The position numbers and the translations under genes were made by a program. The notes below the pieces were generated by a model. That model made no database searches, was not told where the DNA came from, and saw only the letters and a program-made list of their open reading frames with translations. DNA of 36,663 nt, taken from the NCBI GenBank assembly GCA_005883625.1, contig VBDU01000081.1, positions 1-36,663 of the forward strand, written 5' to 3'. Positions 7,304-14,233 of this stretch are shown here, one piece after another. The stretch comes from Chloroflexota bacterium. Its GTDB lineage: Bacteria > Chloroflexota > Limnocylindria > P2-11E. Within the stretch, counting starts at the first letter, position 1, and every line of letters starts with the position of its first letter.

Positions 7304-8143
7304 GTGACGAGCCAGCTGATCAGCGATCTCGCGAAAACGCGCGTGGTCTCGTTCACGATGGACATGGAGTGGGCGCCCGAGTGGGCGATCCGGGAGACCT
7401 TCGCGATCACTGACAAGTTCCACGTCCCGCTGACGCCCTTCGTGACGCATCACTCGGAGTACCTCAGGTCGCGCTTGCGTACACCCGAGGAGCGTCTCGA
7501 TGTGGGCGTCCACCCGAACTTCCTGCAGCCGAGCACCCATGGCGCGACGATGGACGCGATCATCGATCACGTCGTGGCGCTCTGGCCTGAGGCGCGCAGC
7601 TACCGAGCGCACTGCTTCTACGACCACACACGCATGAATCGTGCGTTCGCCGAGCGTGGGTTCACGTACGACTCGAACCTCTGCCTCTTCCTTCAGCCGT
7701 TCTTGACGCCGTTCCGCAGTGGCACTCCGCTCCTGCGCCTTCCTGTCTTCTGGGAGGACGACTTCCACACGGCGCACAGCCTGGGTTGGTCCATCGACTC
7801 GATCCGCGAAGCACTCGAGATGCCGGGCCTCAAGATTATGAATGTCCATCCACTGATGGTCGCGCTCAACTGCCCTGATGACGGCTTCTACGAGCGCAAT
7901 CGCGCGATGTACGACTGGCATGGCGATGGGTGGCAGTCCTTCCGGTTCGCTGGCCGTGGCGTGGCCACGTTCTTCGAGGACCTTCTCGACTACGTGCGCT
8001 TTGAGGGTCTGCGTGTCGTACGTCTTCACGACATCTATCGCGAAGCAGAGGCCCAGTTCCTGACCTCATTCGACGACGCGACATTCCGTGCGCCACGGCA
8101 GTCGACCTATGGCTGGAGGATCCCAGGCGAGAAGACCAAATGA
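7304..8143 (+). CDS. Polysaccharide deacetylase-like protein (WalW-type)
   Basis: 279 residues with features of the NodB-homology/polysaccharide deacetylase superfamily in its WalW-like form: SFTMDMEWAPEWA in place of the TFDDG motif (Asp20 and Glu22 as candidate base/metal ligand), GVHPNFLQPSTHG (His70 and His79, the HxnH metal motif), then SYRAHCFYDH and GFTYDSNLCLF. There is no signal peptide, so the protein is probably cytosolic and would act on a sugar-nucleotide or lipid-linked intermediate (inference). GTG 7304 is the first start after the divergent LpxD-like gene; ribosome-binding signals are weak and the start is uncertain. Sampled lines are 53-67% GC, below the window norm. Deacetylation of an N-acetyl sugar would create the amine an LpxD-like enzyme needs. 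Confidence 0.75.
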   Translation: MTSQLISDLAKTRVVSFTMDMEWAPEWAIRETFAITDKFHVPLTPFVTHHSEYLRSRLRTPEERLDVGVHPNFLQPSTHGATMDAIIDHVVALWPEARSYRAHCFYDHTRMNRAFAERGFTYDSNLCLFLQPFLTPFRSGTPLLRLPVFWEDDFHTAHSLGWSIDSIREALEMPGLKIMNVHPLMVALNCPDDGFYERNRAMYDWHGDGWQSFRFAGRGVATFFEDLLDYVRFEGLRVVRLHDIYREAEAQFLTSFDDATFRAPRQSTYGWRIPGEKTK

Positions 8144-8208
8144 GCTGAGCTCGCGTCGTGCGGCTGCGGAGCGCGCCTAGGCAGCGCGCCGGCCACGCGG
8201 CCGCGCCC
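8144..8208. other. Short convergent intergenic gap
   Basis: The 65 bases between the deacetylase stop and the protease stop contain the direct repeat AGCGCGCC (two copies, 13 bases apart) and a small GC-rich palindrome around GGCCACGCGGCC. No U-tract terminator is seen on either strand. Confidence 0.4.
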
Positions 8209-9312
8209 CTATTCGCTGGGCAGGTCGGTGTCGAACGCCAGGGTCCGACGGAACGCCATCCACACCGCGAAGCTGTCCGGCGGCGAGGCGACCGTGCTGC
8301 TCGGCACGGCGCTGAGGTTCGAGAGCTTCGCCTGGGCCGCGTCGGCCTCGCGCTGCTTCCCGAGCGCGCGGAGCGTCTGTGGGTAGCTCGAGCGCAGCGT
8401 GAAGACGCCCTGTGCGTTGCCCATGGCGAGGCCCTTGTCGAACGCGGCGAGGGCCTCGTCGAAGCGTCCGCTCTGGTACGAGGCCTCGCCGTAGGTGAGC
8501 CAGGCCGCGGCGGTGTCCTGCGCGAGCGCTTCGGCCTTCGTCCGCTGGTAGAAGGCCTCGCGGTTACGTGATTCGGACCACTCCGGTCCCACGATCGCCT
8601 TGAGCAGCGCCTCGTCCTCAGGACGGTAGATGACCATGTAGCGGTAGCTGAAGGGCTGCCAGTTGTCCTGGATCCACCGATAGCTCAGCGGGACGAAGTT
8701 GCCCAGCATGGGATCGTTCACGTAGAAGGTGCCGAGCGCGTCGTCGTATCCGCGGATCGCCCGCCAGTGCGCGATCCGCGAAACCGAGGGGTCCTGCATC
8801 CACTGCGTGACCAGCGGCGCGAAGCCGTTCGCGACGAGCTGCTTGAGCAGGCCGTTCGTGCCGTTGTTCCGCCACATGGAGCGAAGGCCGTAGAGCTCTT
8901 TCACCCATGGGTCGACGCCCTGCGGGCCCATGCCCCGGCGGACGTCGGGGCCGCGTAGCGCAAGGCGCGCCGTCTCCTGGTCGGCGGTGATCCCGAACGT
9001 GGAGAGCGCCATCACGACCGATGCGGGTCCGCAGTTGTTGAGGGATTGCCAGAGGTGTCGCATGTCGAGCGCTGCGCTCGCCGGCGCGGCCTTCGGCTCG
9101 ACGGTCTGGATCGCGACGGGCGCGGTGACCGCCGCGTCCGGTGCCTGCGCGCCGGCGGGCGCATCCGCCTGCGGCGGCGTGGAGACGGAGATCTCGGCGG
9201 CGGGCGCGGTCGCCCGCGTCGCGAGCGCCGGCGCGGCGCCGGCCGCGAGGGCCGCGACCACGAGGACCGCGGTGAGCGCGACCGCCGCGATGACGAGTGC
9301 GCGGGCCCTCAT
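8209..9312 (-). CDS. Secreted C39-like cysteine protease with C-terminal TPR-like segment
   Basis: 367 residues. An N-terminal signal anchor (ALVIAAVALTAVLVVAALAAG, 5-25) is followed by an Ala/Pro-rich linker to about 80, then a papain-like Peptidase_C39_2 domain. The candidate catalytic residues are Cys94 in LNNCGPASVVMAL, His182 in AHWRAIRGYDD and Asp200 in YVNDPMLG. Residues from about 265 (AWLTYGEASYQSGRFDEAL) look like a tetratricopeptide repeat. It would act outside the membrane, perhaps on peptides or cell-wall proteins; no dedicated transporter is adjacent, so bacteriocin processing is not supported. ATG 9312 is preceded by TACCAT at eight bases (9321-9326, reverse strand). Divergent from hemB. 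Confidence 0.82.
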   Translation of the reverse strand: MRARALVIAAVALTAVLVVAALAAGAAPALATRATAPAAEISVSTPPQADAPAGAQAPDAAVTAPVAIQTVEPKAAPASAALDMRHLWQSLNNCGPASVVMALSTFGITADQETARLALRGPDVRRGMGPQGVDPWVKELYGLRSMWRNNGTNGLLKQLVANGFAPLVTQWMQDPSVSRIAHWRAIRGYDDALGTFYVNDPMLGNFVPLSYRWIQDNWQPFSYRYMVIYRPEDEALLKAIVGPEWSESRNREAFYQRTKAEALAQDTAAAWLTYGEASYQSGRFDEALAAFDKGLAMGNAQGVFTLRSSYPQTLRALGKQREADAAQAKLSNLSAVPSSTVASPPDSFAVWMAFRRTLAFDTDLPSE

Positions 9313-9320
9313 TGAAGTCC

Positions 9321-9326
9321 ATGGTA
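9321..9326 (-). promoter_or_regulatory. Putative -10 hexamer (TACCAT) before the C39 protease
   Basis: Minus-strand TACCAT ends eight bases before ATG 9312. The same hexamer serves the divergent hemB gene 40 bases away, so the two promoters are mirror images around a GC-rich palindrome. Confidence 0.6.
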
Positions 9327-9331
9327 TCGCC

Positions 9332-9353
9332 GGGGCCCGCCGGGCGGAGCCCC
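9332..9353. promoter_or_regulatory. GC-rich palindrome between divergent promoters
   Basis: GGGGC (9332-9336) and GCCCC (9349-9353) form an inverted repeat with an inner CGCC/GGCG. It sits between the two TACCAT hexamers and could be an operator or simply GC-rich spacer. Confidence 0.3.
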
Positions 9354-9365
9354 CCGACGACTGCG

Positions 9366-9371
9366 TACCAT
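9366..9371 (+). promoter_or_regulatory. Putative -10 hexamer (TACCAT) before hemB
   Basis: TACCAT ends six bases before ATG 9378. There is no Shine-Dalgarno, which fits a leaderless transcript. Confidence 0.6.
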
Positions 9372-9377
9372 CGGCGG

Positions 9378-10328
9378 ATGCGGGACACCCTCACCCGCGG
9401 ACGCCTCGCCGAGCACCCCCTGTGGTCGCGTGCTCTCGGCTCGGCCGACCTGCACGCCCGGACCATCCTGCCGGTGGTCGTGTCGAGCGCGGTCGAGGAC
9501 CGCGAGCGGGTCCCCGAGGCCACGTGGCTCGAGCGCTTCTCGATCACCGAGCTCGTCCGGGAAGCGCGCGCCGCCGCGTCGGCGGGGATCGCCGGGTTCC
9601 TCCTCTTCGGCGTCTCCGATCGGAAGGACGAGACGGCGATGCTGGCGAGCGAGCGCGACCACGTCGTTCCACGCGCGATCCACGCGGTGAAAGAGGCCGT
9701 GCCGGACCTCGCCGTCGCGACCGACGTCTGCGTGTGCGCGTACACCGCGCACGGCCAGTGCGTGCTCTTCGGCGCGGACGGCGCCGACGCGCCCGCCACG
9801 CTCGAGCGGCTGGGTGCGATCGCGCGCGTCCATGCGGAGGCGGGTGCCGACCTGCTCATCCCGTCGGGGATGCTCGAGGGAAGCGTGCGCGCCGTTCGGG
9901 CCGCGGTCTCGGATGACGGGCACGCGGATGTGCCGGTCGCGGCGATGGCGAAGCTCGAGAGCCATCTGTACGCGCTCCATCGGCATGCCGTCTCAGCGAT
10001 CCCGATCACCGAGCGTGCCGTCCCGCTCCTTCCAACGGACGACGCCGAGGCGACCCGTGCGAGGGCGGTGCGCGACGTCGCGTCGGGCGCCGACACGATT
10101 ATCGTGAAGCCGGGCGCGCCCACGCTCGACATCGTCGCCCTGCTCGCCGCATCCGCGGACCGTCCGCTCATTTCGTATTTCACGTCTGACGAGCACGCCT
10201 TCCTCGTCGCCGGCTCCGAGGGGGTGACCGATCCCACGGTCGCCGAGCGCGAGCTCGTCGCGGCCGCGCGGCGCGCCGGCGCGGCGCTCGTGATCACGTA
10301 CGGCGCCTTCGCGCTCGCTTCCTCCTGA
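9378..10328 (+). CDS. hemB: Divergent porphobilinogen synthase (delta-aminolevulinic acid dehydratase)
   Basis: 316 residues. The family condenses two 5-aminolevulinate molecules to porphobilinogen in tetrapyrrole synthesis. The zinc-type cysteines are kept: Cys118, Cys120 and Cys128 in DVCVCAYTAHGQC. Both Schiff-base lysines are present: Lys192 in AMAKLES and Lys244 in IVKPGAP. The region normally YGPFRDA...GDRKTYQMD aligns as YALHRHA...TERAVPLLP: the two substrate-carboxylate arginines (202, 213) remain, but the Lys and Gln do not. The usual SGEY reads TSDE and APSDMMDG reads IPSGMLEG. So the core chemistry looks preserved in a divergent sequence; an altered-substrate paralogue is possible. 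No other heme gene is in the window. It probably heads a run with M16 protease and ndk. Confidence 0.78.
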   Translation: MRDTLTRGRLAEHPLWSRALGSADLHARTILPVVVSSAVEDRERVPEATWLERFSITELVREARAAASAGIAGFLLFGVSDRKDETAMLASERDHVVPRAIHAVKEAVPDLAVATDVCVCAYTAHGQCVLFGADGADAPATLERLGAIARVHAEAGADLLIPSGMLEGSVRAVRAAVSDDGHADVPVAAMAKLESHLYALHRHAVSAIPITERAVPLLPTDDAEATRARAVRDVASGADTIIVKPGAPTLDIVALLAASADRPLISYFTSDEHAFLVAGSEGVTDPTVAERELVAAARRAGAALVITYGAFALASS

Positions 10329-10333
10329 GCCCC

Positions 10334-10339
10334 TAGAGT
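10334..10339 (+). promoter_or_regulatory. Putative -10 hexamer (TAGAGT) before M16 protease
   Basis: TAGAGT ends eight bases before GTG 10348 within the 19-base gap after hemB, so the protease and ndk may have their own leaderless promoter. Confidence 0.55.
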
Positions 10340-10347
10340 TCGCCGCG

Positions 10348-11637
10348 GTGGAGCACCGGCGAGTCACAATGGCGAACGGACTGCGCGTTCTCGTGGCGGA
10401 GATGCCCGAGACGCGATCGGTCTCGATCGCCGTCTACGTCGGGGTGGGCTCGCGTGTCGAGAGCAAGCTCGACGCCGGGACGAGCCACTTCCTCGAGCAC
10501 ATGGTCTTCAAGGGGACCGCAAAGCGTCCGACGGCCGCGGACATCAGCCAGGAGATCGAGAGCCGCGGGGGACTCGTGAACGCCTCGACTGACAAAGAGG
10601 TCACGGTGTTCTGGTCGCGCGTCCCCGCGCGCCACTACCTCGTCGCCCTCGACGTGATCGCGGACATGATCCGCGCGCCGATGCTGCGCCCGGACGACGT
10701 AGAGTCCGAGCGGCGCGTCGTCGTCGAGGAGCTGCGGATGTACCGCGACCAGCCGCAGGACCGCGTGCACACGCTCATCGACGAGCTCCTCTATCCGCGG
10801 CATCCGCTCGGCTGGGAGGTCGCCGGTCGCGAGCAGGTCGTCCTGGCGATGGACGCGGACGCCCTGCGCGCCTTCATGACCCGGAATTACGCGCCGGGCC
10901 GAAGCGTGGTCGCGCTCGCGGGACGTCTCGTCGCGGACGAGGCGATCGCCGCGGTCCAGGAACAGTTCGCCTTCCTGGGCGCCCGCGAGGCGCCCGCGTT
11001 CGTGCCGGCCCCGCAGGCGGGGAAGGTCCGCGCGAAGGTGGTCGGCAAGCGCGCGGAGCAGACGCATCTCTGTATCGGCTGGCGTACGGTGCCGACCGAC
11101 CACCCCGACAAGTTCACCGTGGACATGCTCAACGCCGTGCTCGGCGAGGGGATGTCGAGCCGGCTCTTCCTCGAGCTGCGCGAGAAGCGCGGGCTCGCGT
11201 ATGACGTCCACAGCTACGACTCGAACTACGCCGACGCCGGCCATCTCGTCGTCTACGCGGGCTTCGCCCCCGCGAAAACGGCGGAGGTCACCACAGCGGT
11301 GCTGCGCGAGGTCGCTCGCCTGCGCGACGAGGGCGTCCCCGACGCCGAGCTCGAGCGGGTCCGCGATTTCGCGAAGGGCCGGATGGAGCTCCGCCTCGAG
11401 GACACGCGCGGTGTGTCGAGCTGGCTTGCCGGTCAGGAGCTCTTCCTCGGGCGCGTCCGCACCGTCGAGGAGGTCTGCGCCATCATCGACGGCATCGGAC
11501 CCGACGACATCCAGCGAGCCGCGCGAACGTACCTGCGGCCGGAGCTCGCGTATGTCGCCGCCGTCGGCCCGCGCGCCTCGATCGCCGCGGTCGCGCCGCC
11601 GGCCGCGGAGCCGGTCGCGATGGGGATCGCCTCCTGA
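10348..11637 (+). CDS. M16 family zinc metallopeptidase (pitrilysin/PqqL/processing peptidase-like)
   Basis: 429 residues, the usual length of single-chain bacterial M16B proteases such as YmxG/mitochondrial-processing-peptidase beta homologues. The inverted zinc site is His47-xx-Glu50-His51 in SHFLEHMVFKGT, with the distal ligand Glu127 in VVVEELRM at the family spacing. The C-terminal half carries the second M16 domain, including LFLELREKRGLAYDVHSY. There is no signal peptide, so it is cytosolic; it likely degrades small peptides, substrate unknown. The GTG start is chosen by the TAGAGT hexamer eight bases upstream and the N-terminus VTMANGLRVLVAEMP. Its TGA (11635-11637) overlaps the proposed CTG start of ndk. 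Confidence 0.92.
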   Translation: MEHRRVTMANGLRVLVAEMPETRSVSIAVYVGVGSRVESKLDAGTSHFLEHMVFKGTAKRPTAADISQEIESRGGLVNASTDKEVTVFWSRVPARHYLVALDVIADMIRAPMLRPDDVESERRVVVEELRMYRDQPQDRVHTLIDELLYPRHPLGWEVAGREQVVLAMDADALRAFMTRNYAPGRSVVALAGRLVADEAIAAVQEQFAFLGAREAPAFVPAPQAGKVRAKVVGKRAEQTHLCIGWRTVPTDHPDKFTVDMLNAVLGEGMSSRLFLELREKRGLAYDVHSYDSNYADAGHLVVYAGFAPAKTAEVTTAVLREVARLRDEGVPDAELERVRDFAKGRMELRLEDTRGVSSWLAGQELFLGRVRTVEEVCAIIDGIGPDDIQRAARTYLRPELAYVAAVGPRASIAAVAPPAAEPVAMGIAS

Positions 11638-12101
11638 GCACCGAGCGCACGCTCGTCGTGCTCAAGCCCGATGCGATCCAGCGCGCGATCGCGGCCGAGA
11701 TCCTGGCTCGCTTCGAACGGCGCGGCCTGCGCTTCGCCGCCCTCCGTATGCTGACGGTGGACCCCACGATGGCCGCGAAGCACTACGCCGTCCACAAAGG
11801 GAAGTTCTTCTACGACGATCTCGTGAAGACGATCACCGCCTCGCCCGTGATCGCCGCGGTCCTCGAGGGACCGAACGCGATCGCCGTGGTGCGCTCGATG
11901 GTCGGCGGGACGCGCCCGCACGAGGCCGCGGAGGGCTCGATCCGCGGCGACTACGCGCTCGTCGGTCTGCGCAACCTCGTCCATGCCTCCGATGCGCCGG
12001 AGACCGCCGAGGCCGAGATCAAGCTCTGGTTTCCGGAGGGGATCATCTCGTACATCAGAGACATCGATCGTTGGATGAGCGAGGACAAGGCGCCGAGCTA
12101 G
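11634..12101 (+). CDS. ndk: Nucleoside diphosphate kinase, likely CTG start
   Basis: 155 residues. Transfers the gamma-phosphate from ATP to NDPs through a phosphohistidine. The N-terminal strand STERTLVVLKPDAIQ, the active-site His117 in RNLVHASD and the C-terminal AEIKLWFPEG match the family at full length. No ATG, GTG or TTG in this frame precedes the essential first strand; the next possible start, GTG 11658, would delete it. CTG 11634 overlaps the M16 stop as CTGA, the same geometry seen at pxpB and argH, so CTG initiation coupled to termination of the upstream gene is the best reading. The first residue is written Leu in the genetic code but would be Met in the protein. Confidence 0.9.
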   Translation: MSTERTLVVLKPDAIQRAIAAEILARFERRGLRFAALRMLTVDPTMAAKHYAVHKGKFFYDDLVKTITASPVIAAVLEGPNAIAVVRSMVGGTRPHEAAEGSIRGDYALVGLRNLVHASDAPETAEAEIKLWFPEGIISYIRDIDRWMSEDKAPS

Positions 12102-12104
12102 GCC

Positions 12105-12288
12105 GACGTCGCGGCGCGGGCGGGCGCGCGGGTCCTGTCCCGGCTCCGAGGGTCCCTCGCTCCGCGCACCCTGCCCGCCCCGCACCGTCGCGGGCGGCGC
12201 TCGCCGTGCCGGGCGGGTCCTGGGGCCCGCGCGTCGCGAGGGACCCTCATCGCCGTGCCACCCGCGCGCCCGCGCACGTCGCGACGTC
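12105..12288. repeat. Structured intergenic element, copy A (long imperfect inverted repeat)
   Basis: Almost the whole gap between convergent ndk and the NuoN-like gene folds on itself. Paired arms, outside to inside: GACGTCGCG 12105-12113 with 12280-12288; GGCGCGCGGGT 12123-12133 with 12260-12270; GAGGGTCCCTCGC 12148-12160 with 12236-12248 (perfect 13 bp); CCCGCCC near 12174-12180 with GGGCGGG near 12211-12217. Blocks shared with copy B (25812-26014) are GGGTCCTGTCCCGGC, CTCGCTCCGCGCACC, CCCGCGCGTCGCGAG and TCGCCGTG(C/T)CACCCGCG. Between copies the stems differ by paired substitutions that keep pairing. There is no U-tract. It could be a bidirectional terminator, a structured RNA or a palindromic mobile repeat. 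Confidence 0.75.
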
Positions 12289-12290
12289 GC

Positions 12291-13649
12291 TCACAGAGGC
12301 CGCATCGCCTTCAGGAATTCGTCGGCGAAGGAGGCGATCGGCTCGAGGAAGCCTTCCGGTTGCAGCCCGCCGGCCAGCAGCGCCGCGAAGATGACGGCGC
12401 CGATGACCCCCGCGACGGGTCGCGGCTCTGCTTTCCATGTGGTGGGGGTCGTCCCGAAAAGGAGGATCACGGCGCGCAGCTGACCGACAAGGAGCAGAAG
12501 CGTCGCGAGGACGAGGACGGTACCCGTCGTGGGTGAGAACTGGTACGCGATGAGCTCGATGAAGAACCGCCCGGGAAAGCCGACGAGCGGCGGCGCGCCG
12601 ATCATGCCGAATCCGCCGATGACGAACGCGAGCGCGGCGAGCGGAGCGTGCGCCGCGCTCGGACGCTCCGCGCCCGCGCGGCGCTCGAGCGTCCCCGCCG
12701 CGAGGAGCTGCTGCGTCGCGCACGCCCCGGTGACGAGCACGCCGGCGAGCGCGCCGATGATGCCGGGCCCGGAGAGCGTGCCGATCCCCACGAGCGACGC
12801 CCCGAGGTTCGAGATCACGGAGTACACCACCAGCCGCCGAAGATCCGGCGCCCCGCTCGCGAGGAACGCGCCGCCGAGGGCGGACACGAGCCCGATCCCG
12901 TGCAGGAGGTCCTGGACCTTCACGACCTGCGCGATCTCGGGCAGGAGCCCCGAGAGCGTGAGGATCTCCGCGAACGCGACGAACGTCGCTGGCACGAGGA
13001 CGCCGAAGTAGAGGCCCAGCGCGGCGGTCGGGACCTCGCCGGCGAGCAGCGCGGCGTGCGTGTGGAACGGGATCGCCGCGAGCAGGAGCGCGAAGGCGAT
13101 CACGAGGATCACCGCGAGGAGAACGAACGTGGTCGCGGGTTGGTCCTTGGGGAGGCTCGCGGCGAGCGCGAGCGCCGCGATGCCCATACAGCCGCCAAGC
13201 GCGACGAACGCGAAGTGGCGCGTCGCGGCCTCGACGCTCCGGTTCCGCTGGACCTGGAACGTGAATGAGCCGACCGGCACCAGGAGTCCGAGCACGAGCA
13301 CGCCGCAGATCGCGAGGGCAGCGGTGAGCGTGACGACGCCGAGGGCGGTCGCGCCGACGGCGAGCGCGGTCGGAAAGAAGTTGTACGCCGGCTCCTCGGC
13401 GACGACGTAGAGCACGAGGACGAAGAGCGTCGCGAGCATGACGAGCGCCGCAAGGCGCCCGAGGGCCCCCAGGCGCAGCTCGAGGTCGAGCAGGGATCCG
13501 GTGCTGTCGGGGGCGGTGAGCCCGACGAGGACGAACGCGATCGCGATCGCGAGGAGCGAGAAGGGCCCGACGAGCGTGAGGCGCTTGCGGAACGCGAAGG
13601 AGACGCAGGCAGCGGCAGCGAGGACGAGGGGGCCGGCGGCGACGATCAC
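12291..13649 (-). CDS. NuoN/HyfF-like proton-antiporter-type membrane subunit
   Basis: 452 residues, very hydrophobic (about 13-14 membrane segments), of the Proton_antipo_M superfamily found in complex I, hydrogenase-4 and Mrp antiporters. Diagnostic stretches are the broken helix AAIPFHTHAALLAGEVPTAA, corresponding to PFHxWLPDA, and GAPPLVGFPGRFF, corresponding to GxPPLxGFxGKF. By eye, the usual TM7 lysine five residues before PFH is Leu, and the TM5 glutamate position before the RNRSVEAATRHF loop is also Leu, so canonical proton-path residues appear lost. GTG 13649 overlaps the stop of the upstream NuoK/HyfE-like gene (GTGA). Last of a three-gene unit with no NuoH-like, hydrogenase or NADH-binding subunit nearby. 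Confidence 0.8.
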   Translation of the reverse strand: MIVAAGPLVLAAAACVSFAFRKRLTLVGPFSLLAIAIAFVLVGLTAPDSTGSLLDLELRLGALGRLAALVMLATLFVLVLYVVAEEPAYNFFPTALAVGATALGVVTLTAALAICGVLVLGLLVPVGSFTFQVQRNRSVEAATRHFAFVALGGCMGIAALALAASLPKDQPATTFVLLAVILVIAFALLLAAIPFHTHAALLAGEVPTAALGLYFGVLVPATFVAFAEILTLSGLLPEIAQVVKVQDLLHGIGLVSALGGAFLASGAPDLRRLVVYSVISNLGASLVGIGTLSGPGIIGALAGVLVTGACATQQLLAAGTLERRAGAERPSAAHAPLAALAFVIGGFGMIGAPPLVGFPGRFFIELIAYQFSPTTGTVLVLATLLLLVGQLRAVILLFGTTPTTWKAEPRPVAGVIGAVIFAALLAGGLQPEGFLEPIASFADEFLKAMRPL

Positions 13650-14233
13650 GCTTCGCGCACCGCGCGCTCGTTGACGATCAGGAATGCGCCGGTCAGCGCG
13701 ATCACGACCTCGAGCCAGGCGAGGAGGACGCTGAGAGCGAGCTGCGGCGCGGCGACCAAGCGCACGAGGAGCTCCACGCCGGTCACCATGAGGAGCGCGC
13801 CGAGCGAGCCACGGACCGCGCTCCGCGCGGTGACGAGGATCGCGAGCCCCGATGCGAGGAGCCAGAACGCAGCGACCTGTGCGGTCACGCCGCCCGGATC
13901 GTCGCCGACCAGGGAGACGGCGATGCTCTCGGTCGTGGCGGTCCGCAGCGAGGCGAAGATGGCCGCGGTCGCCACGGCCGCGAAGATCGTCGCGAGCCAC
14001 AGGCGCCAGCCGGGATCCTCGCCGAACGCGTTGTCCCGCGCGGCCACGTACAGGATCCCACACGCGACGAGGGCACCGCATCCCTCGAGGGCGACCTGCG
14101 GCGCCGAGAGCTGTCCCACGCCGAGGACGTTCGCCGCGAGGGAGACGCCGAGTAGCGCGACCGCCGAGTAGCGGAGCTGTCGCGAGCCGTTCGCCGCGAG
14201 CGTCGCGAGCGCGACGATCCCGAGCGGGATCAC
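13646..14233 (-). CDS. HyfE/NuoK-like membrane subunit
   Basis: 195 residues and about six membrane segments. Its size, place between a NuoL-like and a NuoN-like gene, and helical pattern resemble HyfE of hydrogenase-4, a relative of NuoK/MrpC; sequence identity to NuoK is weak by eye. Glu50 in APQVALEGCGALV could be a NuoK-type membrane carboxylate (inference). GTG 14233 overlaps the upstream stop as GTGA (14230-14233), and its own TGA overlaps the next start as GTGA (13646-13649), so all three genes are tightly coupled and probably form one membrane complex. An alternative is an uncharacterised membrane protein carried with antiporter-like partners. Confidence 0.6.
   Translation of the reverse strand: MIPLGIVALATLAANGSRQLRYSAVALLGVSLAANVLGVGQLSAPQVALEGCGALVACGILYVAARDNAFGEDPGWRLWLATIFAAVATAAIFASLRTATTESIAVSLVGDDPGGVTAQVAAFWLLASGLAILVTARSAVRGSLGALLMVTGVELLVRLVAAPQLALSVLLAWLEVVIALTGAFLIVNERAVREA

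Noticed and set aside
12291..14081. Longer 596-residue version of the NuoN-like gene
   Set aside because: The first 144 residues are Arg-rich and antiparallel to nothing known; they are the shifted frame of the HyfE-like gene. GTG 13649 in the GTGA overlap gives the family-length protein.
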